A stretch of DNA of 64,000 nucleotides from Nematostella vectensis (lineage: Eukaryota > Cnidaria > Anthozoa > Actiniaria > Edwardsiidae): positions 6,282,822 through 6,346,821 of the forward strand of contig NC_064038.1 of NCBI RefSeq assembly GCF_932526225.1, given 5' to 3'. The position numbers and the translations under genes were made by a program. The notes below the pieces were generated by a model, which saw only the letters and a list, made by a program, of their open reading frames with translations, ran no database searches and was not told the DNA's origin. Of the stretch, positions 12,700 through 25,833 are shown piece after piece. Position 1 is the stretch's first letter. Every line of letters starts with the position of its first letter.

Positions 12700-15414
12700 A
12701 CCAAAGAAAAAAAGGAGCAAAGAAAGGAATGGCAATGTCGCGAGCAAGAGATTAGCTGCAAGCTTTGACAGAAAGTGGAGGGAAGGAATTGGATGAACAC
12801 ATTAATTCAGAAAAAGGGAAGGCACTCAATTTCTCAAAGATGCGACTAACTTAAGGTTGAAACCTGATAATGGTTGATGCTATAGATGACGAAGCAAAAA
12901 GGCTTTTCGATCTTCTCCTTGCAAGAAAAACGCAGCACGAGAAAAGAGGAAAGAAAGAGAGCGAGGAAGACGGCGAATCAGATGTGAGCAAGGATTTTGA
13001 TGACGGAGAATGAGCGCGAAAAAGCAATTAAACATTTTGTTTATATTTTAGATATTGAACATAAGCACTTTATAATATTATATAGCGGAAACCATAAAAA
13101 GATGCATTTAGGGTGTATACAGGTTTGCATTGCATAGATAAAATGTGGTTTAATACGCATGATACGTATTTATGACTGAAGTCTGATTTGACACTTTGTC
13201 AAATTATATAGTAGAGACAACGCTCAAAGGAATCAGCGACACCCCTTTTAAAATCCAAACACTTTCGAGGCCCCCCCTTTGGACCTCGGAAATTTCTTGA
13301 GCCCTCCCCCCCCCACCCCACCCCCCCCCCCCCCCCTCGGGATAATAAATGAACTTTCCCTAAAGTTGGAACTTGGATTTATTGGACTATCAATCCGGTA
13401 AATGTTCCTATGTTCTAATCCGGGCAACCGTACCTACCACAATCCCATGTAAGTCCCCTCTCCTTCGCTGGTGACGACTGGGGACAATGACGGCTCGCAG
13501 GAAAAGACCCCCGAGCCTACAACGCCATGTCCGGATCCCTTTCAAGCATGCATGGATAATATATAGAATATATAGTATAGTTAATGGAATTCTCCGAGTT
13601 TACGTGTTATCAGACAATCAGAATTAGACTTTGAAATGTACTCCGTCTGGAAATCCGCGCACCTTTCAGCTAATCAATAGTTCTCACCCTTCAACGATCG
13701 CTGACCAATTATCATAAAAGCACTACCATTAATTTAAAAGGCCCTTCCGAAAAGGACTTTCCCATTTGCTTCTCGCCCCCGTAGATGCCTTTTTGGCCTT
13801 ATGTAGTCCTCAAAAATTCAGCTGCGCTCTGTTAGTAACACAACAATGAATGCGAAACTCGCGCAAACACCATGTATTCTACTTGTAATACGGCTTATTA
13901 CCACAGGACACACGCAAAAAACAGCATGATATATAGTCGATTCGGTTTTATCCCTTTTAACTGAATGACAAATCTTTTTGCTCTCTAACTTTTTTGAAAT
14001 ACGAAGAAGCGCGCTTAAAATTTGATTACTGGCTCTCTCAGCACAGAAATGAAATCATTTTTCAATTTTCTTAGTTGTTAATTCTCAATTTCTATTTTTA
14101 GTAACCCTTTTTATTTCCATTAGGTAGAGGATATGTGTAATTATTTTTCTATAAAACAATGCATCTCCGCGTCTAGACTATGCTAGATTGTTTTGCCGTG
14201 AGTGAAAAGAGTTTTGACACCGCACGTCGCTTCATTGTCAAAATCCACAGGGAATTTCGTTAACAATTAATCTAGCGAGAATTAAAGATCTAATGCATGT
14301 TAGAAAAGACTTACTGAAAGGCTTCAGATATGAGAAAATCTTATATCTTTTAAATTATTTTGGGAAATCTAGTTAAAAGTCAAGGAGGTTATCGAGTTGT
14401 TTTGGTCAAAGCGAAAAAAATTATATACATGGTAATTATAAGTATAACATCATTTGATTATATATTTCTAGCCATTAAAGACCTGACTAATTTTGCTTTA
14501 TTCTGGATGTTTTTTTGCGAAACAAAAAACTCATAACGACTATCATTAATACGCCCCCTCCCCCCCCCAAACACACACATTTCTGAGAATTTTTTGCCCT
14601 GATTATATATTTTAATTGGAACTATCAATTGTAATATTCAATTTTCTTGTAAAAGTTTTTCCTCTGTTTTGTTAAGCCAAGAAAATACTAATGTAAACAG
14701 ATTTTGTTGGGATTCTGTTTCGAAGAGCCAAGAAATCACTAATACAAAAAGATTTAATCTTGAGATTTTGTTTCGAACACCCACTAATTTTATCGGTCTT
14801 TTCCTTTTGCCCAAGGGATTATGGGTATAATTCAAAATTTAAACCAGCTGAGAACTAGTATTTTTTTTTCACATTTGCGATATTAATATAAAAATTTTAA
14901 AAGATAATCTTTGTGCGCGATTGTGCGATCGTGATGCATGCTGGTACTGTGTATACAACGAGTTGCTAAGATCACTGTTTCATGGTGAAATTGGAATGAA
15001 TTGGCTGTAAACCCCTGTCAAAATGTGGTACACAGTCTTGTCGTCCAAGATCCACATTTGTATTTATTCTTGCTCTTATCTTCACAGATAGAAACCCTCC
15101 AAGGCAGCCGAGTTCACAATCAGAGGCCTCGTTGTGTCTTCCAAGACCGGTGTTCTGGGTCATCGAAATTCACGCGGTAAAAAAGAAAATATTATCCGGA
15201 TATGACAACTTTAAGCTGCAGTATTCCACCATAAAGACATCTTCATTATACCAGGGACGAATACGGCAACGAAAGCTTAGAGAGCATGGCAAATCATCGC
15301 AACTCAAATCGAGATTTCTTCCTTTGCCGTAATTGCCGGAACCGGATTATTTTACGAGAATATCCATAATTGTGCGCTCGGGCAGTTTGCTACAAGCAAG
15401 TCGCCTGGTTTACT
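12700..15414. other. Intergenic DNA upstream of the exchanger gene
   Basis: C-rich runs around 13265-13335 and 14550-14570, otherwise AT-rich. No coding exon is supported. The stretch nearest 15415 is presumably promoter or 5' UTR of the exchanger, but I see no decisive element. Confidence 0.5.
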
Positions 15415-18400
15415 ATGTACAAAAACCATGATAGACGACGACTATGCCCTTGGAAAGTATTCCGGTTTTATCGGCGCCAAGTCAAGACTAGGTTGTTGTG
15501 TAGCGTTTTGATGTGTTTGTGTACATTGTTGTCATGCGGGGTGCTGATTCTTACGGTGAATCTATCTTCTAATGGGAGACATTCTCACCCTCAAAGACCT
15601 TTACTGGAAAATAGCTATCGCTTTCAGGGCATTTATCATCACCGAACACTTCTTAACGCATCGGACACGACGTCCGAACGCTCGGCTGAATATCCCGAAG
15701 ATGAATTTACATTGGAGCAAAAACAACAGGGTGCTGTAATTTGCCATATTATAGGCATGTGTTACATGTTTCTAGCTTTGGCGATTGCTTGCGATGAATT
15801 TTTCGTACCATCTCTGACGGTAATCATCGAAAAATTGGAGTTAAAAGAAGATGTTGCAGGGGCAACGTTCATGGCGGCCGGGGGCAGTGCACCCGAACTC
15901 TTTACATCATTTATCGGTACCTTTATTGACCCCAAATCGAATGTCGGGATCGGAACGATTGTTGGTTCGGCTGTGTTCAACGTTCTATTTGTTATTGGAA
16001 TGTGTGCGATGTTTTCTAAAGGAGTTCTCGAGCTAACATGGTGGCCATTATTTAGAGACTGTATTTTCTACAGCCTGGCATTAATAATCCTCATCATTTT
16101 TTTTCTTTCTGGAGATGTAATAGTTTGGTGGGAATCATTAGTTTTGTTGTTATGCTACTTCGCCTATGTTATTTTCATGAAATACAATCATAACGTTGAG
16201 CGTCGGATCAAAGGACTTTTTGGATCAAATAAAGTGAGCTCGATGGATATGAGCAGCGCTGAAGCCATAAATCCCGGTGTAAACAGAACGGACTTATATC
16301 TAGAGGTAAGATTTATTAACGCGCATATAATTATTTTCCTTCACAACGAAAACCATTTTGTGGCTCATACAGAAGCCCTGGAACCCATATTAATGTTTGA
16401 GTGGCGCGTGCCAGTAATAACATTATGAAATTAACGTTTTTTCGACAGTAATTTTTTAAATGTGTTTTCTAAAATTGAAATTTTTAAATGTTGTTTAGCT
16501 AATTGTAAGTAATGAGTTTTCAAAAAGTTTTTGCTTCGGGATGTATTTTTTTACAATGATGAAAATATTTGGATTTTGAAAAGAAAAGACGGAAGTAGCT
16601 TGCTTCTAACTTCTTGTGTGGCAACATTTCCCCGTAAGTATTTAACGTCAACAGATGTAAGATTAGAGCCCAGAAAAAGCTCTTCCAGCTAGCTTATTGA
16701 GATTAGATATATTTGTTTTATATCGATTTCGTTGGATAGTTTTCTACTGTTATATAACTAGTACTTCACGAAATATGTAAAAAAAAAAAAAAAAAAAATG
16801 TTATTTCAAATTAAATTAGGGGGAAAGCGGGCATGGAAATCAGAAGTAAACATTTTCGGTCAGTGAGCATTATTATCGTATGACTACAAATTTGAATAAA
16901 TTACATATCTAGGTAAAATATTATAAGCAAACTCTACCTTCTAACCTGAGAATTTCAGATAAAACATTGATATTCATGAATATGGAAGAATTAACTAGAG
17001 TATTATAAGGTGCTGAAAAATATTCAGATGATATTCCAATTTAGGATAATTTCAGACACTTATTGTAAACATATCATGTTTTTCTGATTTTTTCCTCATT
17101 CTATTATTAAGGTTTTCATCCCTGCTATGACCACTATGAAACAGATGTTTTTTGTTTCTCCATGTGTTTTATCTGGGATGAAATTATTAGTTTGTAGAGG
17201 TCCAATAGCTAGAGTGTGTTTTGTTGAGGGGGTATTGCTCACAAAGCTTTTGTACATACAAATGGGCTGGTATATGCAAATCCCCTTTACTCAAGTAAAC
17301 AAAACAGTTTATAAATATAAGGCTGTTTCATATTTCTTTGTAACTAAACCTTTTAGATAGCTGCTCATAATACTCTAGGCAGCTGTAAGTAACAATGGAG
17401 AAAAACACCCAGAACATATATATAACACATTTAAATTCTGGGGAATTAATGTGTTTTTTATGGGATTATAGCTTTGGAAATGTAAAAGGCAAACCATTAT
17501 ATAATGAAAGTTTTTGCGTTCATGGAATTGGAGCTCTAGAATTTGACTGTGATGTATTTATAAATTTGGAAGAATATAATAGATGAAATAATATTTGCAT
17601 AATATGATTGCTATTCTTATCATTTTCCCCTTCACTTTAATACGTAGCCTGCTTTTACTTCTTAAATCAAAATTCGATTTTTTTTTTATTTTTTTAAGCT
17701 TTTGAGTGGATTTTTTCTTAACCTATTTCTCAAGACACTAAAGCTGATTTAAAGTGAGGCACTTATTTCAAAATTTAGAATTCAGCTACATACAAATATA
17801 AATAATGTTATAAATTGTATCAAAGTGAAAATGAATGAAAGCTAAATCACAGAAAAGTAAGAAATAAAGTAAAAACAACTCCAACAATGAATCCAGTACA
17901 TGCTTTTGTTGTTGGATGAAAAATAAACATAATAACAGGTGCTAAAAGCATTTGGTCATTCTTACCTTCTTTTAAAAGGGAGGGTAGCTTATTTCAATTC
18001 GGCACCTTAGGAGGGCACTGTAGCAGTAAAACAAGCATTTATCGTACTTATAAGACTGATCATTTGTTTTTTAGAAAGCTTTGGAGTACCTGGGCTCAGC
18101 TTCAAAACAGACCACTGAAATGCCTTGCTTCAACTTTGTGGCTCTACAGCTTGTGGTCCAAACAATAGATCCTATCGGAGATGGTAAGAATCACTTTCTG
18201 TACCTAAGAGTTGGGGCATAGCAGGAACTAGCATCTCGGCACAAGTCTAGAGGGAGGGGGGGGGATCCAGCCCAAGCCTGGTCATGTGACAAGATAAGTT
18301 TGACTCCAGTTGTTTGTAGTTAACACGGTTAATTTGGTGTGTGTATCTGGATAGAAAACGTTTCTAGATTGATATAGTGACCTATTACTAAAGCTAATGA

Positions 18401-21400
18401 TGCCAATTTAAACTTAATTGATCCGTGGTCAGTGCATTACTAAGCTGGACCCCACCCTGTGTTTTTCTCTAGACACGCCCCTTAATAGCTAAGGGTGGTG
18501 GCCATACAGGGCTTTCCCACCCCACATTCACAGCCAATAATTGGTCTATATTCTTCTTAAAGAATAACCAAATCTTTAAAGAGAGCTAGTTTACATCTAG
18601 ACAGGAGAAGTGGCCAATCCCAGATTTGACCAAATGATTTTATCCTCAAACCCTGAACATTCATGACTCCCTCTTGTCTGCATAGTAGCCACTCTTAGTT
18701 CCCTACGCAGGTGACACTAAGATTGTCTGCTAAGCAGAATATACTCTCTATGAATTTAAGAAAAAGAGGTTTGGCAACCCTAGGGATAGTAAGAGGGGGG
18801 TTATTAAGGCATTAAATTTCTGACAAGAAGTCAGAAGGTTTTAAAAAATCTTTCACACAAATTAACCAACAAATTTTTAAAATTGATATAAAAAATTGTG
18901 TGTTTTAACAATATATCAGGGCCATAGCAGGGGGTGGGGCACTGGGGGCACGTGCCCCTCCAATATTCTAAAAAGATATAAGGAAATGACCAGTAGGGGC
19001 GTGGCTGTGCCCCCCATTGTTTTCTTAATGTTTCTGTATCATGCCTCCCCCCCAAAAAAAATGTAAGGCCTGCTAGGGCTATGATAATGTTTGCCAGCAG
19101 TGTGGATAGGCCAAACAAATGTGATGTAAAATTATGTAATTAATTTAATTTTTTTAATTAATTCAAATAATTAATTTTCTTTCAGCATCTATTGCAGCTA
19201 AAGCAACCAGATTAAAACAGTTGTCTTCTGCTAAGCAACCAGCCACAGAAAGTCAAGACAGACAACTATATACATACTCAAATTATGACTTGTCTAATGG
19301 CACCCGGGACCTAGAGTCTGCGGGGTACCCTAGAGCAGTATCTTCTGTCCAAGTTTATGGCGAAGAAAACCACAATTCTCCTTCGCCGATACCTGGTGCA
19401 TGTCAGGAAAAATGTAGGGCTAACGAGGAGAGCATGTCAAAACGCAGCAGGGAGTCTAAAGTTGAGCTGTGCGGCGTGTCTGAAGAAACAGAAGAGGAAC
19501 TTGTATGTATTGAGTCTACTGTTAGTATGTATGAGTGCAAACAAAGAGTCATATCATATGCATATAATGCCTTTTGACATCCTCTTGAAGTTAATCTTTC
19601 TATATCCTGGATGCCAGAGGCTTGCTTCTCAGGCTTCAAATAATAGGCCGAGCAGTGCATGTAGCTCATCACCTGTGCATTAAAACCTATGGGACCCAGG
19701 GAAATTTTACGTCACCCTCTACTCATTGGCACAATAGGTCAGACATTGCTAGGAGGGGGTAGGGGTTGATATCATATAGTTGTTAAATCAGGGATTTTTT
19801 TTAACGACAAAGTAATATTTGTTTACAGAAAGGGATTGCATTTTCTCATAGATAGGAAAAGGCACAGGCTATAAAGGAAGATTGATTTCTAGAAAATGCA
19901 CTTAAAGGGAATAGTAGGCCTTGGTTTTAAATTCCTTTTTTCCCAAACACCAGCGAGGGCATAAAGAATTTACATTGTTTTATTCTAAGCTCCAAGGCAT
20001 TAACACCGGTTTGCATATGGAATTTGTCCCTAAGGCTCACACTGTATTCTTTATGCATCCTTAGTACAGTACGTCTTCTAGCAGGCATAGTAGAACTCAC
20101 TACTGAACTGCACTTTTGTGGCATTTGATTGACTGATAGGTCTGACTATGTTATCCTGGCTATATTCTTTGGGGGGGGGGGGGGGAAGGGAGGGGGTTGA
20201 TGGCTTCATGTTTTTTGGGGTTTCTGGGTATTTTCACCATAATAGAAGTGTGGACTGTTAGGAACTTATTTCTAATCAAATTAGTTATTTAGATAAAAAG
20301 TTTATAGAATCCAGTTCAGGCACTTTTGCTCCCCCTACACTATGTTTTTTTGCCAATAACTCACACCCCCATTTTCCCTTTTGGGAGTGCACCTCTCCTG
20401 GCCACGCCCATTGAACCACATACTTACTGAAGTATTTTCAATATGGTTCATAGCTTGAGGAAGATGAACAGCCTATTGACCTAAGCTGGCCTGAGAGTGG
20501 AAGAGACCGTGTGTTCTATGTGATCAAGGCCCCTCTTATGTTTCTTATGTATTATACTATGGTGGACGTCAGAAGACCGGTGAGTCTGCGTCAAGTGTTA
20601 TGTTAAGTTTAAAGCATTGTATGGATTCCATAAACTATTCACCAAGTGAGCCTTTATATGTAGGTCCATTGACTTACAGAACAACATCCTTGGAAACCCA
20701 GTGTCTTTTCTATTTTTCCATTTAAGTAAAACAATAAAAGACAAAAAGAACATAGTATTGTACCACAAAATACAACACAAAACACTTTCTTGTGTGAACC
20801 GGCCGCCTTTTCCAATATTGACCACTAAATCCAAAAATCACTTAGGATAATCCCACAATAAGCAAGTTGCACCATAAAGACACATTACTTTTTGGGTGGC
20901 AAACGCAGTGCTCGGGGTTTTTACGGCAGAATAACAAAGAAATAAACTTATTTAGCACTTACGAATCAGCCAGAAAGTTTCTCTGCCCGAAATGGCTATT
21001 TTCATTGAAAGGTTTTATCTTTTCGGCCCTTTTCGGCGTGATGGGCACAGCCATTTCAGGGGTTTATTTAAGGGGTGATTTCTAAGTGCAAGTCACCTAT
21101 TGTTTGGCCGAATCTCTAACATCTCCTTTGTCTCTTTGTGTCAGGAGAGGCGCCACCTCTACCCTATCACTTTTCTTATGTCCATATTCTGGATTGCTTT
21201 CTTCTCCTACTTCATGGTTTGGTGGGCCACAGAGGTCGGCTACACATTTGACATCCCGACAGAGGTGATGGGACTGACATTCCTGGCTGCAGGCACCAGT
21301 GTGCCAGATCTAATCACCAGTGTCCTGGTTGCCAGGAAGGGGTTCGGGGACATGGCAGTATCAAGTTCCATTGGTAGCAATCTCTTTGACATAACTGTTG

Positions 21401-22123
21401 GGTAAGTTAAAATCTGTCCATTTCTTCTGTCTGTCTACTACTCTGTCTGTGGATGGTTGTTTGTCTAACTGTCTGTTCATCTGTTCTCTCCTTCCGTCTG
21501 TTGAACTTTCCTCCCACTTTCTGTCCGTCTGACTGTCCATCCATCTGTTGACCTTTCCTCCCACTTTCTGTCCGTCTGACTGTCCATCCATCTGTTGACC
21601 TTTCCTCCCACTTTCTGTGCATCTGTCCACAAATCATCAGCCCATCTGTCTGTCCATCCATCTTTCCTGTTTCCTGCTTCCCATTCCTCACCATCTCTGT
21701 CATATCTAATTTCGGTAGAGGATGATGTATCACGATGAAGATTAATTACAAAGAATCAATGTGTTTTCTCTGACTCTATTTTTACCCCCTCCTCCCCATT
21801 TCTAACTCTGGCAATCTTTGCCCAGGCTTCCCACCCCGTCCCTCCATCCCCACGTCTACCACCCCTCCCTAACTCTGTTATGTTTGCCCAGGCTACCTCT
21901 TCCCTGGCTCTGCTACAGTGCTGTCAATCTTGGGCTGGCAGTGAATGTGAGTAGCCGTGGAATTCTCTACTCCGTCATCATGCTCTTCTGCATGCTGATA
22001 GCCGTAGTCGTCTCCATCGCTGCTTCCAGATGGCGCATGTCCAAGTCCCTCGGAGCTTGCATGTTTGTTTTTTATATCATCTTCCTCGTCTTGGCCGTCC
22101 TGCTTGCCCTCGGCAAGATATGA
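15415..22123 (+). CDS. K+-dependent Na+/Ca2+ exchanger (NCKX, SLC24 family)
   Basis: Six exons keep phase: 15415-16305, 18075-18183, 19186-19502, 20454-20579, 21145-21401, 21892-22123; 643 residues. The protein exchanges cytosolic Ca2+ and K+ for extracellular Na+ across a membrane. After an N-terminal hydrophobic segment (about 29-50) come the alpha-1 repeat (about 147-195; [14 protein letters not shown], Glu161), a long acidic cytosolic loop encoded mainly by the exon at 19186, and the alpha-2 repeat (about 522-568; [14 protein letters not shown] and [14 protein letters not shown], Asp536 and Asp563). The aspartate in SNxFD marks K+-dependent members, so NCKX rather than NCX. The final exon encodes two or three membrane helices. 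The frame is open upstream to 15370 but begins there with TTG, so ATG 15415 is preferred. The exon-4 acceptor could alternatively be six bases downstream. Confidence 0.93.
18905..19085. repeat. Dispersed repeat family A, copy 2
   Basis: Same modules and order as the copy near 10945-11105, here inside an NCKX intron. It is framed by GGGCCATAGCAGG on the left and CCTGCTAGGGCTATG on the right, short imperfect inverted ends that suggest a MITE boundary. Confidence 0.7.
21403..21670. repeat. CTGTCTGTCCATC-type tandem repeat in last NCKX intron
   Basis: Degenerate CTGTCTGTC/CCATCCATC sequence includes two near-identical 60-bp units carrying ACCTTTCCTCCCACTTTCTG, starting directly after the exon-5 donor. 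It is intronic and non-coding. Confidence 0.8.
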
Positions 22124-22270
22124 CGTCACCTAGCACACCACGATGACGTCATCAAATATATGGGAGTACATCTCAGCCAGGAGGGACTTGGTTTTGTTTA
22201 CGACGTCAAAATATGAGATGTGACGTCATCAGCGAGTTAATAGGTAACTACAGGTTATGTGACGTCACAA
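22121..22270. promoter_or_regulatory. Cluster of CRE-like TGACGTCA sites at the NCKX 3' end
   Basis: TGACGTCA or one-mismatch variants occur at about 22121, 22145, 22222 and 22259, with a related ACGACGTCAA near 22200. The first begins on the stop codon itself. TGACGTCA is the consensus for CREB/ATF-type bZIP factors (established). Whether these copies are used here is unknown. Confidence 0.5.
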
Positions 22271-22559
22271 TGTATATGTCTAACCAGTCGCGTCATTTTT
22301 AATTGTAATTATTCAATTGTGGATACACGTGACCACTAAAGAGCACCCAACGAATAGAATCATAAATTTAAAACAGAATCATCATCATATCATCATCATT
22401 TTTTCGAAAGTTAGATATTAAGGACAAATATAACTATTAGAAAAATGTGCCTCATATTTTCACACAGGATGTGCACCTGAAGATTTCTCGCGAAAACCTT
22501 TTAAAAGACAAGCTGTTTTCTTTAGAGATATAGGAGACGTTTCGACCTACACAATGAAA

Positions 22560-25500
22560 ATTCGATGCTTTGTATTCGCGAGAAAGCAAATGTTAGTAAG
22601 AACTGTTGTTTTGCCCTATTTCGGATGCTCTTACCTATTATCGGACAAGCTTGCCCTATTATCGGACATTTTATTTTTAGTTGTCGGATGCAATCTAAAG
22701 GTGTCTTCTGACTTGTTGCCCAAACCGCAATTCAGCTAACTTTCCGTGAAAGCGGATTTAGTAGAAAATTTGGTCGTTGGGTGCTCTTTTTGTACCTTGA
22801 GCAAGATGTCATTGAACACATGGCTCTCGTGTGTATCCAATGTTGTTCACTGGTCCTATGGCATATTGGGTAACCCAGCTCTCTTTTATCGTACTTTTTT
22901 ACGCATGCGCAAAGGTCTCTGTGTTTAGTTGTAAATAATTTTGAATAATTATTTATTTCCTTTACTGTTGTGTATAGTTTTTAGTCATAGTCGTATTTAC
23001 CATCAACAGTATAGACATGGTAATGCGATAATCACGAAATAGCATGAGATGATATCTTTTTCGATATAATTTGGCAGAATTTAACTCATATTTATTTTAC
23101 CATATCTACATAAAAAGTATGGAACTTAATCATGATGATTTTTTGGATCCGTGTCTCTGATTTCACAAAAAAAAACATGGCCAATGGTAGTCTTGTGTAT
23201 GTTTTTAATGAACGGTTTTATTTGTGTGATTCTTATCAGATACTTATACAAAAAATCGGTGTATAAATTATTATTATTTGACAAAAGATGATTTAACTGA
23301 TCATGATTAACTGATCATGATGAATTTATTTATTAGACTAACGTGATTATTTGAGCCTACAAAATCGGTTTTATACAAAAAAAAAAATGGAATCACAGTT
23401 GTAAGCAGAACAATAAAAGCTGTAAGTTTTTGCGCACCGCGCTTTTTGCCTTAAAAGGCTCCAGGCCATCTCGGCCGTACTGCTCCGTTTGGCCGCGGCG
23501 GCCTGGCTCTCGTAGGATAAGTTGGCGTATGTCCACTGGTGCCATGTTTGACACCCTGAAGTTTATTATTCAGCAGTAAATCTGTTCCAGCGGCGTAGGC
23601 AGAATTTTTAACAGAAGGGGGACCAAAAGACCCTCTCAAAACATTTTTCCTGTATTTTAGATAAGGTCTCATACATTTTTTGCTGCTAGAAGGGGCCCCC
23701 TGTGTTCAATAGAGATGCGCGAAAAAGCATTTCTAAAAGCAATTCTATAGCTGTTGGAAATCGTCAGCGGGGGAGTTGGCCCATGCCATGCTTCCCGTTA
23801 AGCGGCAATCGCACTAGGTTACCGTAAGAATATTCGATGATTCTTAACGGAAAACGCGAATAAATATTTCAAAATTATAAAATCAGTGTGTCTTTTGAAA
23901 GTTTCTTTGAGCATGTGACTGATAATTTAGGGCGAATGGCCTGTTAAATAGCGCAGATTCTAAAAAATTATTTTGTCTTTTAACGGTTGGGGTTTCCGTC
24001 GGCCCGCCGGAAGTAAACTGGTGACAATGCTGCTTTAAGCTCAAGCTATTTATGTCCAATAAGGTAGACCGTGTCACCAGGGTAGTAGCGAGGTATTATC
24101 GGATCAACTATGTCTCTGGGATCATTTTCTCGGGATCAGGGATTATTTGCCTAAAATGTACCCGATCCCAAGTTTTCTGTGAGATCCGGGATCACGATTT
24201 CACCCAATTTAAGGATCAGTATCATTTTTTTAGCCCCGGGATCGGTATCACTTGCAAAAAATACCTTGTTACTACCCTGCGTAAAATGTGTGTTTTCTGC
24301 TAAGGCTCCTGTACAACAGAGTACAATGGCAAATATACGATCTATTCAAAGGGTTTATTTTATGAAAACTATACCAAAGTTCTTGACACAGCCCTCAATT
24401 ATCAAGTATTCAATCAACTTTGTGCTTAAAAAGGGTTGTTCCATTGATCAAACGAAATCACACCTACATCCGCCATGATGCACTTTGTAGAATAAAAGTA
24501 TTTTACACGGAAAAAATCGTGTTGAAAAGCTCTAAAATGAAAAGGTGTTTTATCGCTACCCTTTATAGCCACGATCAGAATCTTTTTAAAATATGATTCT
24601 TTTTTAAAAGCTTTGTTATAGCCTTATTAACTCTGCTTAGTTATTTCGATATTTCTTGACAAAATTGGTCAGACAATATTTAATGAGGACTATAACAAAG
24701 TTGTGGCTGTCAAGGGCTCTTTGAAAACAACTTGCATATCTTGATTGCATTTGCTCATTTTACAAAAGCCGTTGTTAGATTGGTTTCCATAGATCCATAG
24801 GAAAAAGTAGTGTGATAGTCCAAGTGTAGTAGAGTGAGGCTGTTGAACAAGTCTTTAGCCAAATATGCATTGTTGACTCGAAGGTATTATTTATTGTATT
24901 AAATGTAGATAGTTTATGAACAAGTAATATTTTATTAAGCACAAGAAATGCAAAGACCGACGAAACATAAATAAAATGGTAATTATTAAGACCTTACACT
25001 CTCAATGAGATAAGCTAGTATTTTCTCCTTACAGTATTGAGAATAAATCAAGTCATTAGGTGATGAGAATTTTAAATATAACATTGAACTGATTGTTTAT
25101 GATATTCTCTTCACCGTATTGACAAGGGAGAACGCAATATTGTAAGGAGAATTTGTATATACTTAACAAATGGGAGTTAATTCAAAGATGCTTTCTCTGT
25201 CTTTGTGCTCGAAGTCTTTCAAAAGTCATTGAATAAATTGAACTCAGCACTCATCAATTTGTGTAATGATTTCTGGATTTTTTACCCTAAATGCAATTGT
25301 TAAAAACCGTAACATTCAACTTAGTTTATTGCTAAAGCTCAAGTTAGCTAAAGTTTTTATAGGGGCAGGGAAATGCCTACGAGACCATCTAGTTATTCTA
25401 TTGTTTGTTTGTTGTTCGTCTATTCATATCGTTTTGTAGGGGCAGCTAGTGTCTAATCTGGAAAATAGTGATAATGAAATGACCCCCATCTCTTTATTAA

Positions 25501-25709
25501 GCCCCATCTCCAATAAAACTCCGCTTCTAGTAAAAAAACTTATATTAAACCTCTATTAAGTGACCTCTTTTACGATGAAGGTACCATATACATTGACCAA
25601 TTTACCAGGACTTTGGAAGGTTGGCCGCTTTATAGAGTTACCACTTTTTTCAGCGTTTTTGTATCTCGAAAAGTATAGACAAATTGCATTCTACAAGCAT
25701 CTCTTTCGG
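22560..25709. other. Intergenic DNA with one dispersed repeat, no gene recognised
   Basis: AT-rich. Apart from the family D repeat at 23588-23704, only short low-quality ORFs are present. No splice-supported coding exon was found on either strand. Confidence 0.5.
23588..23704 (-). repeat. Dispersed repeat family D, copy 1 (reverse orientation)
   Basis: Read on minus, this matches the element at 36768-37010: GGCCCC-TTCTAGCAG, a GAGACxTTATxTAAAATACAG module, GGGTCTTTT, and the terminal CTACGCCGCTGG. It carries one copy of the internal module, where the 36.8-kb element has about three. Confidence 0.7.
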
Positions 25710-25833
25710 TTTCCTGCTAGCAGAGGCTTTTTACCTTTGTATTTCGCTGGGCTGGCGTTCGCGAGGGAAATAAACTTTTTTTTTCACCAGTCCAGCGAAA
25801 TACAAAGGTAAAAAGGCGTCTGCTAGCAGGAAA
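25710..25833. mobile_element. Small hairpin element
   Basis: TTTCCTGCTAGCAGAGGC at 25710 and the following arm through CGCTGGGCTGG are mirrored by CCAGTCCAGCG to GCTAGCAGGAAA ending near 25833. The arms are about 45 bp around a loop of about 35 bp. It is non-coding and fits a foldback MITE. Confidence 0.7.
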
